Shown here: positions 8,354 to 18,320 of the stretch, piece after piece
How the letters are laid out: every line of letters starts with the position of its first letter
How positions within the stretch are numbered: position 1 is the stretch's first letter
From: Arcanobacterium ihumii
GTDB taxonomy: Bacteria; Actinomycetota; Actinomycetes; Actinomycetales; Actinomycetaceae
Reading direction: 5' to 3'
Assembly: GCF_900604515.1 (NCBI RefSeq)
Contig: NZ_UWOS01000002.1
Coordinates: 62,001 to 126,000, forward strand
Length of the DNA: 64,000 nucleotides
The notes under the pieces: generated by a model
Told to the model about the DNA's origin: nothing
Seen by the model: the letters and a program-made list of their open reading frames with translations, nothing else
The model's database searches: none
Translations under genes and position numbers: made by a program

Positions 8354-11053
8354 GTGAACTCGAATAATTTGCTCCTTATTGACGGCCACTCGATGGCATT
8401 TCGTTCGTTCTTTGCGCTTCCTGCGCAATCTTTTAGGACTCCACAAGGAACCTACACCAATGCTGTTCACGGATTTCTTAGCACCCTGTTGCGGTTAATC
8501 AAGGATTACGATCCGAGTCATATTGCCGTCGCATTCGATTTGCCAGGCGGTACGTTCCGCACGCGCGAATTCCCAGAATACAAGGGAGGTCGCAAAGCAA
8601 CGCCCGAAGAGTTCAAAGGGCAGATTTCGCTAATCCAAGAGTTGCTCGATACGATAGGTATTTCGTGGCTTACGGTCGAAGACTACGAAGCCGACGATAT
8701 CGTTGCAACGCTAGCAAATAAGGGTGCTGCTCAGGGTATGCGAGTCTACATCGCTTCTGGAGATAAGGATTCGTACCAACTCGTAAACGGTGATGTGTCT
8801 GTGCTCTATCCAATGCCACGATCACAAATGCTCCTAATGACGCCTGAGGTAGTAGAGCAACGCACCATGGTGCCCCCTACGCTGTATTCCGATCTTGCTG
8901 CGCTAGTTGGGGAGGGTGCGGATAATATCCCTGGAGTTCCTGGTGTCGGCCCAAAAACTGCGGTCAAATGGATTAAAAAATATGGTGACCTTGAAGGAAT
9001 TTTAGAGCACGCCGATGAAATATCAGGAAAGGTTGGTGAGGCTCTTCGCGCCCACCTTGACCAGGTCCGACTCAACCGTAAACTCAACGATCTGGTCCGT
9101 GATCTTCCCATTGGCGAAGACTTCGACGAGTTCACTCCTCGAGGCGTTGACCGTAAAGCTTTCCACGAACTATGTGATGCCTTAGATTTTTCCAGCCTCC
9201 GTTCCCGAGTTCTCAACGAATTAAATGTCAAGTCTGATTCGGGGGATCAAGATACCTGTGACACCATCGATGCAAGCCGTTCAACTAAGCTAGTTGATGG
9301 CGCATTGGCAGATTTTCTTACCTCACTGTCAACGACTTCAGGATTGTACGTCGACGGTGATTTTGCACCCGGTAAAGGTACTGTACGACGTTTTTCTATC
9401 TCAGACGATTCAGGTAAGACGTACACCTCAGATCTAAGCGCTCTGAATGATACTGATAAATCATCACTTCGAGCATGGCTCGCAGATGACTCCAAGAAGA
9501 AAGTTGTCTTCGGAGCCAAGGGTATCGCACACGCATGGAATGGCGTAGGTTTCGGCTTTTTTGGTGTCCAGACTGACGTTGAACTCCAGGCTTATCTTCT
9601 TCACCCAGACCAGCGTAAATACGATTTCTCCGAATTAGTTCAACGATACTTAGCAATTGATCTCGTGGAGCAAGCAGATGATTCCCTTGGGATCACGCTC
9701 AATGGAGAACTACTAGCAGATAATATTTCACAAAAATCCGTGGCTATCTTGGACTTGGCTGATCGGTTTTCTGCTGAAATGAAGAAGCAGGCAATGACGG
9801 ATGAGATCTTGAATCTTGAATTGAAGGTTTCCCAAGTTCTCTTCGATATGGAGAATCGTGGTATTGCCGTCGATACTGATCGTCTAAACGAATTAATTGA
9901 AGAATTTTCGGCTAGAGTTGATCACGCAGCTCAACGTGCATTTATGGCTATTGGCGACTATTCAGTTAACCTTTCAAGCCCGAAGCAGCTCCAAGGCGTA
10001 CTTTTTGATCGACTCAATCTTCCCAAGACGAAGAAGACGAAGTCAGGCTACACCACTAATGCTGATGCGCTTGCCGAACTTTTGGTCAAGATTGACAGTC
10101 GAGAGGACGATGACGCCCAGATGGGTAAAGCCTTCCTTACGGCTTTGCTCGATCACCGAGATGCCGTTAAATTGCTTCAGTCAGTTGAAGGTTTGGCTAA
10201 GTCTATCCAAGATGATGGACGTATCCACACCACGTACCAGCAAACTGTTGCGGCTACTGGGCGACTCTCATCGACTGATCCGAATCTTCAAAATATTCAT
10301 GCCCGCACCGAAGAAGGTCAACAAATTCGTGAAGTCTTTGTACCGGGTGAGGGATTTGATTCCTTAATGACGGCCGACTATTCGCAGATCGAAATGCGAT
10401 TGATGGCCCATCTTTCTGAAGACCAAGCTCTGATTGATGCTTTCAATGCGGGTGCAGACCTTCACAGCTTTGTAGCAAGCCGCGTCTTTAACGTGCCCGA
10501 AGATCAAGTTACTCCTGCTCAGCGTTCAAAAATTAAGGCGATGAGCTACGGTTTAGTATATGGTCTTTCGGCTTATGGTCTTTCGGCACAGCTTCATGTT
10601 TCGGTGCCCGAAGCATCTAGGTTGATGGAAGGCTACTTCTCCAGATTCGGCAAGGTAAAAGAATACTTGGATAGCGTAGTTGAAACAGCACGAAAACTAG
10701 GCTATACGGAAACGATTCGAGGACGCCGTCGGTACCTACCTGAGCTCACATCTAGCAATCGTCAATTGCGTGAAGCAACCGAGCGTATGGCTCTCAATGC
10801 ACCAATTCAGGGTTCAGCCGCAGATTTGATTAAAGCTGCGATGCTTGATGTAGAAAACGCATTGACTGAGACCGGCTTAAAGTCGCGAATTCTGCTTCAA
10901 GTTCATGACGAACTCATCCTCGAGATCCTTGATTCTGAGGCAGATAAGGTCGAAAAGATCGTACGCGAAAAGATGGGCAGCGCTGAAAAACTGTCTATTC
11001 CTCTTTCCGTGGGCGTTGGAACCGGTAAGAGCTGGCGTGCAGCGGCACACTGA
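8354..11053 (+). CDS. polA: DNA polymerase I
   Basis: Repair and Okazaki-fragment polymerase, 899 aa. Residues 1-290 form the 5'-3' exonuclease (LLLIDGHSMAFRSFFAL; DYEADDIVATLA; GEGADNIPGVPGVGPKTA). Residues about 310-500 form a degenerate 3'-5' exonuclease-like domain in which the DEDD carboxylates are not evident, as usual for actinobacterial Pol I. Residues about 500-899 form the polymerase domain: TGRLSSTDPNLQNI, motif A MTADYSQIEMRLMAHLS, motif B KAMSYGLVYGLSAYGL and motif C LLQVHDELILEI. GTG start from a probable leaderless promoter. Its 3' end converges on a methyltransferase gene. Confidence 0.97.
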   Translation: MNSNNLLLIDGHSMAFRSFFALPAQSFRTPQGTYTNAVHGFLSTLLRLIKDYDPSHIAVAFDLPGGTFRTREFPEYKGGRKATPEEFKGQISLIQELLDTIGISWLTVEDYEADDIVATLANKGAAQGMRVYIASGDKDSYQLVNGDVSVLYPMPRSQMLLMTPEVVEQRTMVPPTLYSDLAALVGEGADNIPGVPGVGPKTAVKWIKKYGDLEGILEHADEISGKVGEALRAHLDQVRLNRKLNDLVRDLPIGEDFDEFTPRGVDRKAFHELCDALDFSSLRSRVLNELNVKSDSGDQDTCDTIDASRSTKLVDGALADFLTSLSTTSGLYVDGDFAPGKGTVRRFSISDDSGKTYTSDLSALNDTDKSSLRAWLADDSKKKVVFGAKGIAHAWNGVGFGFFGVQTDVELQAYLLHPDQRKYDFSELVQRYLAIDLVEQADDSLGITLNGELLADNISQKSVAILDLADRFSAEMKKQAMTDEILNLELKVSQVLFDMENRGIAVDTDRLNELIEEFSARVDHAAQRAFMAIGDYSVNLSSPKQLQGVLFDRLNLPKTKKTKSGYTTNADALAELLVKIDSREDDDAQMGKAFLTALLDHRDAVKLLQSVEGLAKSIQDDGRIHTTYQQTVAATGRLSSTDPNLQNIHARTEEGQQIREVFVPGEGFDSLMTADYSQIEMRLMAHLSEDQALIDAFNAGADLHSFVASRVFNVPEDQVTPAQRSKIKAMSYGLVYGLSAYGLSAQLHVSVPEASRLMEGYFSRFGKVKEYLDSVVETARKLGYTETIRGRRRYLPELTSSNRQLREATERMALNAPIQGSAADLIKAAMLDVENALTETGLKSRILLQVHDELILEILDSEADKVEKIVREKMGSAEKLSIPLSVGVGTGKSWRAAAH

Positions 11054-11087
11054 TTCAATCTGTGTTGAAGTTTCTCATATGGGATGC

Positions 11088-11891
11088 TCAGTTTTTGAAT
11101 GCGCGCACCAGTAGAGTTCCCGGAATATAAGGGGAGCGCTGGGGACCCCAGCCTCCCCAGACCACAGTGCGATCGCTTGGCCACTTTGGCTCGATAACTT
11201 CATCAATCCGGAAATTGGCTTCCACTAATGCATTTATGTGGTCGGCGAAAGTGTGGTGAAATTCTGCGTATTCGAGTTTTCCGGATGCCTTGCGTTCTAG
11301 GTATGGATCATCACCAAAGTACGAAGACGTTACCTTCATACCTCGTGGAGTAGGGTCGTCTGGAAACATCCAGCGAACCGGATGTATAGCTGAAAATGCC
11401 CATAATCCGCCTGGCACAAGAACTCGATTTACTTCCTTGTGAAGGGTAAGAAGGTTATCGATGAACGGAATGACTCCGAAGGAGGTAAAAACTACATCGA
11501 ATTGTGCCACGTCGAAAGGCAGGTTTTGAGCATCGGCTTCCACAAGTGGAAAATCTACTTCATAATCACTATTGAGTGATTTTGCTTGTTCCAGCATGCG
11601 CCCTGAAAGATCTGAGGCGACGACGTTAAATCCCTTGCGCGCCAAGTGGCGTGAGCATTGAGCTGCGCCACAGCCAATTTCCAAAATTCGGGCATCCTTT
11701 AACTGGGTGGGTGATCCTAAGAACTGGAGATCAGATTCCAAGATGCCTTCTGGTCCCCACATGAATTCTGCGGCACCGAGAATGCTTCCATGCTCCCTTA
11801 TGTAATCGCTGGCATTTGCATCCCACCACTCCCGATTTGCAGAGACCGGATCATCACAGTTTTCTATGGGCATTCGGCCGGCAAATTTCAT
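11088..11891 (-). CDS. class I SAM-dependent methyltransferase
   Basis: 267-aa cytoplasmic methyltransferase of the Methyltransf_11 type; substrate unknown. The SAM-binding motif I is ILEIGCGAAQCSRHLA (about 69-84), the acidic residue ending strand beta2 is in VVASDLSG, and the post-I segment is VEADAQNLPFDVAQFDVVF. The ATG has AAGGAG 7 nt upstream (minus strand). It stands alone, convergent with polA and divergent from rpsA. A close functional assignment is not possible from sequence; small-molecule or quinone-type methylation are options. Confidence 0.85.
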   Translation of the reverse strand: MKFAGRMPIENCDDPVSANREWWDANASDYIREHGSILGAAEFMWGPEGILESDLQFLGSPTQLKDARILEIGCGAAQCSRHLARKGFNVVASDLSGRMLEQAKSLNSDYEVDFPLVEADAQNLPFDVAQFDVVFTSFGVIPFIDNLLTLHKEVNRVLVPGGLWAFSAIHPVRWMFPDDPTPRGMKVTSSYFGDDPYLERKASGKLEYAEFHHTFADHINALVEANFRIDEVIEPKWPSDRTVVWGGWGPQRSPYIPGTLLVRAFKN

Positions 11892-12137
11892 ATGGAATCT
11901 CCTTAGAAGACGAGCAATCGGTAATAGGAAGGTAAAAACTCCGCTTAGAACTGGATGAGTTAATAGTATCGACTCTGTTAATTAAATATGTGGTGCACTG
12001 ATCACCACACGGCATTTTAAAGCTTGCTTTCTAGTGCGTTTTCACCGTAAAGTGATCTATTGGTGTGCCGGAACTATATCCTCACACCATTGTCCGAAAT
12101 CAAATCTAGTTTTATCCGTAACGGAGTCACCAACTCT

Positions 12138-13613
12138 ATGACCGCTAATAACACATCCTCCACGTTCCCGGAGGTAGCAATCAACGACATCGGCACCAAA
12201 GAAGATCTCATTGCCGCCGTTGACGAAACAATCAAGTACTTCAACGACGGGGACATCGTCGAGGGTACCGTAGTCAAGGTCGATCGAGACGAAGTTCTTC
12301 TCGATATCGGCTACAAGACCGAAGGTGTAATTCCTTCGAAGGAACTTTCCATCAAGCATGACATCGATCCTGAGGACGTCGTCAAAGTTGGTGACAAGGT
12401 AGAAGCACTCGTAACGCAGAAGGAAGACAAAGAAGGTCGCCTTATGCTTTCGAAGAAGCGCGCACAGTACGAGCGTGCTTGGACCGAAATTGAGGGTGTT
12501 AAGGAAGCAGACGGCGTCGTTACCGGTACCGTCATTGAAGTTGTTAAGGGTGGTCTTATCCTTGATATCGGTCTTCGTGGCTTCCTCCCAGCTTCGCTTG
12601 TTGAAATGCGTCGCGTTCGCGATCTTCAGCCTTACATTGGTAAGCAGATCGAAGCTAAGATCATCGAGCTTGATAAGAACCGCAACAACGTTGTTCTTTC
12701 ACGCCGTGCATTCCTCGAGCAGACCCAGTCTGAAGTTCGTTCCCACTTCCTCAACACCCTTCAGAAGGGCCAGGTTCGTGAGGGCGTTATCTCCTCGATT
12801 GTTAACTTCGGTGCATTCGTTGATCTTGGTGGCGTAGATGGTCTTGTTCACGTCTCCGAGCTTTCTTGGAAGCACATCGACCACCCATCAGAGGTCGTTG
12901 AAGTTGGAACCCCTGTTACCGTTGAGGTCCTTGACGTTGACTTCGATCGTGAGCGTGTTTCGCTCTCGCTCAAGGCAACCCAAGAGGATCCATGGCAGAC
13001 CTTCGCTCGTACCCACGCTATCGGACAGGTTGTTCCAGGCAAGGTTACGAAGCTCGTTCCGTTCGGTGCATTCGTTCGCGTTGAAGATGGCATTGAAGGC
13101 CTCGTTCACATCTCCGAACTTGCTCAGCGTCACGTTGAGCTTCCTGAGCAGGTCGTTAAGGTTAACGACGACGCATTCGTTAAGGTTATTGATATTGACC
13201 TAGAGCGTCGTCGCATTTCCCTCTCGCTCAAGCAGGCCAACGAGGGTGTTGACCCAACTTCTGAAGACTTTGATCCATCGCTTTACGGCATGGCTGCAGA
13301 GTACGACGAAGAAGGTAACTACAAGTACCCAGAAGGTTTCGATCCAGAGACCAACGAGTGGATGGAAGGCTTCGAAGCTAACCAGGCCGCTTGGGAGAAC
13401 GAGTACGCACAGGCTGAAGCTCGTTGGCAGGCACACAAGACCCAGGTTGCAAAGGCTCTCGAAGCAGATGCCAGTGCAGCTGCTGAGTCCGCAGCACCTG
13501 CAGCTGAAGAAGAAGTAGCTCCTGCTTCCTACTCTTCAGGTAACGATGCATCCGGCACCCTTGCTTCCGACGAAGCACTTGCGGCTCTTCGTGAGAAGCT
13601 TACTGGAAACTGA
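12138..13613 (+). CDS. rpsA: 30S ribosomal protein S1
   Basis: Binds mRNA and aids initiation on the 30S subunit. The 491-aa protein has four S1 RNA-binding repeats (about residues 35-105, 122-190, 208-278 and 293-363), the last two with the typical FGAFVDLGGVDGLVHVSE and FGAFVRVEDGIEGLVHISE cores, followed by an acidic Ala/Glu-rich tail. The reading frame is open 26 codons further upstream, but family alignments start at MTANN..., so ATG 12138 is chosen, with GGAG 11 nt before it. Codon use is strongly biased, as expected for a highly expressed gene. The untranslated leader holds a small inverted repeat (TGGTGTG at 12061 against CACACCA at 12082), a possible autoregulatory structure (inference). 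Confidence 0.95.
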   Translation: MTANNTSSTFPEVAINDIGTKEDLIAAVDETIKYFNDGDIVEGTVVKVDRDEVLLDIGYKTEGVIPSKELSIKHDIDPEDVVKVGDKVEALVTQKEDKEGRLMLSKKRAQYERAWTEIEGVKEADGVVTGTVIEVVKGGLILDIGLRGFLPASLVEMRRVRDLQPYIGKQIEAKIIELDKNRNNVVLSRRAFLEQTQSEVRSHFLNTLQKGQVREGVISSIVNFGAFVDLGGVDGLVHVSELSWKHIDHPSEVVEVGTPVTVEVLDVDFDRERVSLSLKATQEDPWQTFARTHAIGQVVPGKVTKLVPFGAFVRVEDGIEGLVHISELAQRHVELPEQVVKVNDDAFVKVIDIDLERRRISLSLKQANEGVDPTSEDFDPSLYGMAAEYDEEGNYKYPEGFDPETNEWMEGFEANQAAWENEYAQAEARWQAHKTQVAKALEADASAAAESAAPAAEEEVAPASYSSGNDASGTLASDEALAALREKLTGN

Positions 13614-13629
13614 ATAGCTTAGTTTTCTA

Positions 13630-13671
13630 GGGTGGGGCGAGATCAAACGATCTCGCCCCACCCTTTTATTT
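13630..13671 (+). terminator. rpsA terminator
   Basis: 15-bp perfect stem GGGTGGGGCGAGATC (13630-13644) against 13649-13663, loop AAAC, then TTTTATTT. Confidence 0.92.
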
Positions 13672-13690
13672 ACCACGTCATTGAGCAGTT

Positions 13691-13717
13691 TTAGGTTAAC
13701 CTAAGTTTTGCTAGACT
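13691..13717 (+). promoter_or_regulatory. probable DtxR-type iron box and leaderless promoter
   Basis: The perfect 14-bp palindrome TTAGGTTAACCTAA (13691-13704) resembles the DtxR/IdeR operator (TWAGGTWAG core and its mirror), although the spacing of the half sites is shorter than the classical 19-mer. It overlaps the expected -35 position of a TAGACT -10 box (13712-13717) that ends 6 nt before the next ATG. Iron repression of the downstream gene is inferred. Confidence 0.6.
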
Positions 13718-13723
13718 GAAACT

Positions 13724-14554
13724 ATGGTTGAAATTTTTGGCAAAACCAAGAAAAAGCACAAGTTAAAAATGCGGCGTGGTAACGTTACCGGAATTAGCAC
13801 CATTGACAACAGATTCGCTCGGATTGCTGTGGTCGGTGAAGATTTTGACGATATGTCACTCGAGGGTCCGTGCGATCATTTTAAACTTGCATTGCCACGA
13901 ACCGACGGTTCGTGTTTAACCTTTGACGAACAATCGTTGAAGTTCCTTGGTGGAGAAATTACACGCGATATTACCGCAAAGCGTTCGATCCTTGGTGGAG
14001 TCGAAATCGAAGTCGCCCTTCATGCCGGTGGCGAACTGTATTCTTGGATCTCGAAACTACAAAAATACGAAGGCAACGAGTATCCACAAGAGCTTTCAGA
14101 AATCTTGCTTCTTGGGCCCAAGAGCTCAATTATTCTTCCTAAAATCGATCACCTTGTAATCGCGGTTGATCATGCAGCATATCCCGCATTAACTCGCTGG
14201 TTAGATTTGCTTGGAGAAGATGAGGATGTAGACATTTTCTTAATCTCTGACTGGGATCAAAACCAAGAGTATTTCGGCAAACATTGGCAGCGTCAGAACC
14301 TTAAATTCAATGTTATTAGCCCCGACCACTCGGGCGAAACTTTATTACAGGCTATTCAGTCGGTTTACTTATATCCTGATCATTATATTTGGTTTGCCGG
14401 CGAAGCAACTACTTTGATCAAAGCGCGTAAATGGCTCCGAACTAATTCCGTAGTGCCAAAGGAAAATATGAAGATCGACGGTTATTGGAAAGAGGGTATT
14501 GCGGGACGCTCCCACCATGACCCTATTGATCCGAACGAACCTGAATTAGGCTGA
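13724..14554 (+). CDS. siderophore-interacting (ViuB-like) ferric reductase
   Basis: 276-aa flavoprotein of the siderophore-interacting family, thought to release iron in the cytoplasm by reducing ferric siderophores with NAD(P)H. The N-terminal half is the FAD-binding barrel (RIAVVGEDF; the usual RxYT-type flavin motif is not obvious). The C-terminal half is the nucleotide-binding domain with the family signatures WFAGEATTLIKARKWLR (about 223-239) and GYWKEGIAGRSHHDP (about 250-264). Start codon follows a leaderless-type promoter under a probable iron box. No siderophore transporter is adjacent; pcp follows after 18 nt but has its own -10 box. Confidence 0.88.
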   Translation: MVEIFGKTKKKHKLKMRRGNVTGISTIDNRFARIAVVGEDFDDMSLEGPCDHFKLALPRTDGSCLTFDEQSLKFLGGEITRDITAKRSILGGVEIEVALHAGGELYSWISKLQKYEGNEYPQELSEILLLGPKSSIILPKIDHLVIAVDHAAYPALTRWLDLLGEDEDVDIFLISDWDQNQEYFGKHWQRQNLKFNVISPDHSGETLLQAIQSVYLYPDHYIWFAGEATTLIKARKWLRTNSVVPKENMKIDGYWKEGIAGRSHHDPIDPNEPELG

Positions 14555-14560
14555 GTAAAG

Positions 14561-14566
14561 TAGAAT
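14561..14566 (+). promoter_or_regulatory. -10 element of leaderless pcp promoter
   Basis: TAGAAT ends 6 nt before the pcp ATG, with no Shine-Dalgarno sequence. It lies only 7 nt after the preceding stop codon. Confidence 0.55.
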
Positions 14567-14572
14567 TGTGTT

Positions 14573-15160
14573 ATGCGTATATTGATTACCGGTTTCGGAG
14601 TTTTTGCGAATAACACCCACAACCCTACAGAAACTCTAGTTTCTAGCATTTCTCAGACCAAAAATCCTGCGTCACTGCTCAACTTAGACGATCTAACGCG
14701 GGGACACCCATTAACTATCGATGCCGAAATTTTACCGGTTGAATACGCCAGAGCTAGGCAACGCTTAGAAGAACTCGGAACATACGATTTACATATTGCA
14801 CTTGGCTTGGCAGCAGATCGTAGAAAAATCACAATCGAGCGTTTTGCTATGAATAAGCAAGATTCCCGAACTGCAGATATGACTGGATACATTGCGCATA
14901 ACGAAGCCATTGACGACGGCGTTTTAGCTCTTGAAGCTTCGATTGATGTGCCCGCTCTAGTGGAAGCAGCACGTCAAACTGGGTTCGATGTAGCTGAATC
15001 GTTATCCGCCGGTCTCTACGTGTGTAACACTGTTTATTACACCGCTTTGCAAACATCTCGTTCAGCAGTTTTTGTTCACATCCCGCCACAGGAATATTCT
15101 TCGTTAGAAACCAATCTTGATTTTATTCGATGGATTGTGCGCAAGCTGCTGAATGCTTAA
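14573..15160 (+). CDS. pcp: pyroglutamyl-peptidase I
   Basis: Cysteine peptidase (family C15) removing N-terminal pyroglutamate from peptides in the cytoplasm. The 195-aa protein is slightly short but carries the whole triad: E in ITIERFAMN (about residue 84), C in SAGLYVCNTVYY (about 145) and H in VFVHIPPQ (about 164). The N-terminal ITGFGVF and NPTETLV segments match the substrate-pocket region. It probably has its own leaderless promoter. Confidence 0.87.
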   Translation: MRILITGFGVFANNTHNPTETLVSSISQTKNPASLLNLDDLTRGHPLTIDAEILPVEYARARQRLEELGTYDLHIALGLAADRRKITIERFAMNKQDSRTADMTGYIAHNEAIDDGVLALEASIDVPALVEAARQTGFDVAESLSAGLYVCNTVYYTALQTSRSAVFVHIPPQEYSSLETNLDFIRWIVRKLLNA

Positions 15161-15285
15161 CCCCACATTGAAATCACCATCAATTGAGAGGGATGAGCTA
15201 CTCTGGCTTCGAGTTCCATGAAAGAGCCTTTTGGATAATTCCTCTTAGTCCAGAAATAATAATTGAGTACTTGGGGAGGTGTTCG

Positions 15286-16176
15286 ATGTTAGTTCTCGCT
15301 TTAACAGGCGGTATCGCTGCCGGAAAATCTTATTTCGCCAAGGCACTTGCGCACTTTGGTGCACAAATTATCGATTACGATGTTCTCGCTAGAAAAGCGG
15401 TTGAGCTAGGTTCGCCTGCACTAGAGAAGATTGCTGCAACGTGGGGGAGAGAAGTTCTATTGCCTAATGGGACACTTGATCGCGCCAAACTTGCTCAGAT
15501 CGTATTCTCTTCATCAGATGATTTAGAATTACTCAACTCAATAACTCACCCACGAATTACTGAACTCGCATACGAAGCCGAGCAAGCCGCACAGAAACGG
15601 AACCCGAGCGTCGTCATCGTTCATGATATTCCATTGCTCAGGGGGAGCGACATTGAAAAACGAGCACAGGGTATCGTGGTTATTGCTGCCGACGAAAATG
15701 TGAGACTCGAACGGATGATACGGGAACGTGGTATGACTACCGACGACGCTCGCTTGCGTATGTCCCAACAACTTTCGAACGTAGAGCTCGCGCGTCACGC
15801 CGACGTCGTTGTTGATAATTCGAATGTGGAGCACAGCGAGCAGATCCTCGAATGCCTGTGGAACCGTTGGGTGATGCCCTTTGAAAAAAACTTGAGTTCT
15901 CGATCAAGAACACACGTATCGTCCGCCGCATTGATGCCAGTCGAGATCCGAATGCACCCCAATTTAAGCACCACCTTGGAACGGTTAGAACGTCGCGGAT
16001 TCGATTGCAAACAACTTGCGGATGACATGATAGAGGCACGAAATCCTTCAGGGAGTATTCAAGACATACGAGAAAGGCTAGCAAGAGCCGGTTTTGTGCC
16101 CTCAGGAGAATCTTTTGAATCTGCCAATCCGGTGACTAGACTTAAACTTCGGCTAGTTCACTGGGAAGAAGAGTAG
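15286..16176 (+). CDS. coaE: dephospho-CoA kinase with C-terminal extension
   Basis: Final step of coenzyme A synthesis, phosphorylating dephospho-CoA. P-loop GGIAAGKS at about residues 8-15, followed by the DYDVLARKAVE substrate region, the THPRI motif and the LID arginines in RMIRERGMT. The frame is open further upstream, but GGGGAGG at 15273-15279 fixes ATG 15286 (296 aa). Residues after about 205 form a roughly 90-residue extension of unknown function (NLSTTLERLERRGFDC..., Arg/Glu rich, helical). Some actinobacterial CoaE proteins carry C-terminal domains such as GrpB, but this one was not recognised as such. uvrB starts 3 nt after its stop. Confidence 0.9.
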   Translation: MLVLALTGGIAAGKSYFAKALAHFGAQIIDYDVLARKAVELGSPALEKIAATWGREVLLPNGTLDRAKLAQIVFSSSDDLELLNSITHPRITELAYEAEQAAQKRNPSVVIVHDIPLLRGSDIEKRAQGIVVIAADENVRLERMIRERGMTTDDARLRMSQQLSNVELARHADVVVDNSNVEHSEQILECLWNRWVMPFEKNLSSRSRTHVSSAALMPVEIRMHPNLSTTLERLERRGFDCKQLADDMIEARNPSGSIQDIRERLARAGFVPSGESFESANPVTRLKLRLVHWEEE

Positions 16177-16179
16177 TTT

Positions 16180-18228
16180 ATGAGGCCAATTTCGGATATC
16201 GTTCGGCAAGATTCAAAGTTTGAAGTCATCTCCGAATACTCTCCCTCTGGTGATCAGCCTCAAGCAATTAAAGAGCTCACCGAACGTATTAACGCCGGAG
16301 AAAAGGACGTCGTCTTACTTGGCGCAACCGGTACAGGAAAGTCGGCCACAACTGCTTGGCTGATTGAACAGATCCAGCGCCCAACTCTCATTTTAGAGCC
16401 GAATAAAACCCTTGCGGCCCAGATGGCTGCAGAATTCCGAGAGCTTCTCCCACACAATGCAGTTGAATATTTTGTTTCTTACTACGATTACTACCAGCCA
16501 GAAGCATACGTACCTCAAACTGATACCTTTATTGAAAAGGATTCATCAATAAACGACGAAGTCGAGCGCTTGCGGCACTCGGCAACGAACTCACTTCTTA
16601 CTAGGCGCGATACCGTCGTCGTCGCATCTGTGTCGTGTATCTACGGTCTTGGCACTCCACAGGAATACGTTGATCGAATGGTCCGGCTTGAAGTTGGGCA
16701 AGAAATCGAGCGCGACGAGCTCTTAAAGAAGTTCGTGACAATGCAATACACCAGAAATGACCTTGCATTCACTCGTGGTACGTTCCGCGTTAGGGGAGAC
16801 ACTGTAGAGATTATCCCGGTATACGAGGAACTTGCAGTACGTATCGAATTTTTCGGCGACGAAATCGACGCGCTTTCCTACCTTCATCCGCTCACCGGAA
16901 ACGTCATAGAAACAACCGACCACGCTCATGTTTTCCCGGCTTCGCACTATGTTGCCGGACCAGAACGAATGTCACGTGCGATCAGCACAATTGAAGCCGA
17001 ACTTGGGGCTCGGTTAACTCAGCTGCGTGAACAAAATAAATTGCTCGAAGCTCAGCGCCTAGAAATGCGAACCACGTACGATATCGAAATGATGAAAAAT
17101 CTCGGTACTTGTGCCGGTATCGAAAACTATTCGCGCCATATTGACGGTCGTGCCCAGGGAACTCCGCCAAACACACTACTTGACTATTTTCCTGAAGACT
17201 TCGTGTTGATTATTGACGAATCACACGTCACCGTGCCTCAGATTGGTGCGATGTATGAGGGGGATATGTCTCGTAAGCGTACACTCGTAGACTTCGGCTT
17301 CCGTTTGCCATCAGCAATGGACAACCGTCCGCTCAAGTGGACCGAATTCCTCGAGAGAATCGGTCAAACTGTTTATCTTTCGGCGACACCGGGTAAGTAT
17401 GAGCTTGAGCAATCGGATGGCTTCGTCGAACAGATTATTCGACCAACTGGTCTGATCGATCCTGAAATTATTGTTAAGCCCACCAAGGGGCAAATTGATG
17501 ACCTTCTTGAAGCTGTTCATGAACGTGTTGATAAAGACGAACGTGTACTTGTTACCACGCTGACAAAGAAAATGGCAGAAGATTTAACAGAATATCTCCA
17601 CGATCGCGGCGTACGGGTAGAGTACCTTCATTCCGACGTCGATACACTGCGTCGTGTAGAACTCTTACGCGAGCTTCGACTTGGCAAATTTGATGTGCTT
17701 GTGGGTATCAACCTGTTACGCGAGGGGCTTGATCTTCCTGAAGTTTCTTTGGTGGCAATTTTGGATGCCGATAAGCAGGGTTTCCTTAGATCTACAACAT
17801 CCCTCATCCAAACTATTGGACGTGCGGCTCGAAACGTTTCGGGTCAGGTATATATGTATGCGGACACGATTACGCCCAATATGAAGGATGCAATCGAAGA
17901 AACAAATCGGCGCCGCGAAAAGCAAATTTCCTATAACACTGAGCACGGCATTAATCCGCAACCATTACGAAAGAAAATCGCGGATGTAACAGATATGCTC
18001 GCACGGGAAGATGTTGACACCAAAGAACTGCTCGAAGGTGGCTACCGCAAAGAAAAGAAGCAAACAGCGTCGTCCGCGCCAGATGGCGTGGAGATCGCGG
18101 AGCTACTCGAAGATCTCACCGCTCAAATGCACGAAGCAGCCGAACATCTGCAGTTCGAATTAGCTGCCCGGTTACGTGACGAGATCAACGACGTTAAGAA
18201 AGAACTCCGTAAAATCCGTAACGGTTAA
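16180..18228 (+). CDS. uvrB: excinuclease ABC subunit B
   Basis: Damage-verifying helicase-like subunit of nucleotide excision repair. The 682-aa protein has Walker [16 protein letters not shown] (about 44-58), the beta-hairpin [20 protein letters not shown] (about 101-120), helicase motif II in LIIDESH, the motif V/VI region [16 protein letters not shown] and TIGRAARN, and the C-terminal UvrC-binding UVR motif at about 642-677. Directly follows coaE, an order common in actinobacteria. UvrA and UvrC lie nearby at 21058 and 23950. Confidence 0.97.
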   Translation: MRPISDIVRQDSKFEVISEYSPSGDQPQAIKELTERINAGEKDVVLLGATGTGKSATTAWLIEQIQRPTLILEPNKTLAAQMAAEFRELLPHNAVEYFVSYYDYYQPEAYVPQTDTFIEKDSSINDEVERLRHSATNSLLTRRDTVVVASVSCIYGLGTPQEYVDRMVRLEVGQEIERDELLKKFVTMQYTRNDLAFTRGTFRVRGDTVEIIPVYEELAVRIEFFGDEIDALSYLHPLTGNVIETTDHAHVFPASHYVAGPERMSRAISTIEAELGARLTQLREQNKLLEAQRLEMRTTYDIEMMKNLGTCAGIENYSRHIDGRAQGTPPNTLLDYFPEDFVLIIDESHVTVPQIGAMYEGDMSRKRTLVDFGFRLPSAMDNRPLKWTEFLERIGQTVYLSATPGKYELEQSDGFVEQIIRPTGLIDPEIIVKPTKGQIDDLLEAVHERVDKDERVLVTTLTKKMAEDLTEYLHDRGVRVEYLHSDVDTLRRVELLRELRLGKFDVLVGINLLREGLDLPEVSLVAILDADKQGFLRSTTSLIQTIGRAARNVSGQVYMYADTITPNMKDAIEETNRRREKQISYNTEHGINPQPLRKKIADVTDMLAREDVDTKELLEGGYRKEKKQTASSAPDGVEIAELLEDLTAQMHEAAEHLQFELAARLRDEINDVKKELRKIRNG

Positions 18229-18305
18229 ATCGATAGAGATCGGCAACACACCTTTGCGTGTTTAGGATCATGTATTCAAAACTGCGGATCTAAAAATCGA
18301 GGTTG

Positions 18306-18311
18306 TAGAAT
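18306..18311 (+). promoter_or_regulatory. -10 element of terC leader promoter
   Basis: TAGAAT lies about 7-9 nt before the first bases of the conserved riboswitch fold, so transcription should start right at the aptamer. No clear -35 box. Confidence 0.45.
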
Positions 18312-18320
18312 ATAAACAAT

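Noticed and set aside
12060-12137. N-terminal extension of rpsA by 26 codons
   Set aside because: The extra residues are not part of S1 proteins, and ATG 12138 fits the family start.
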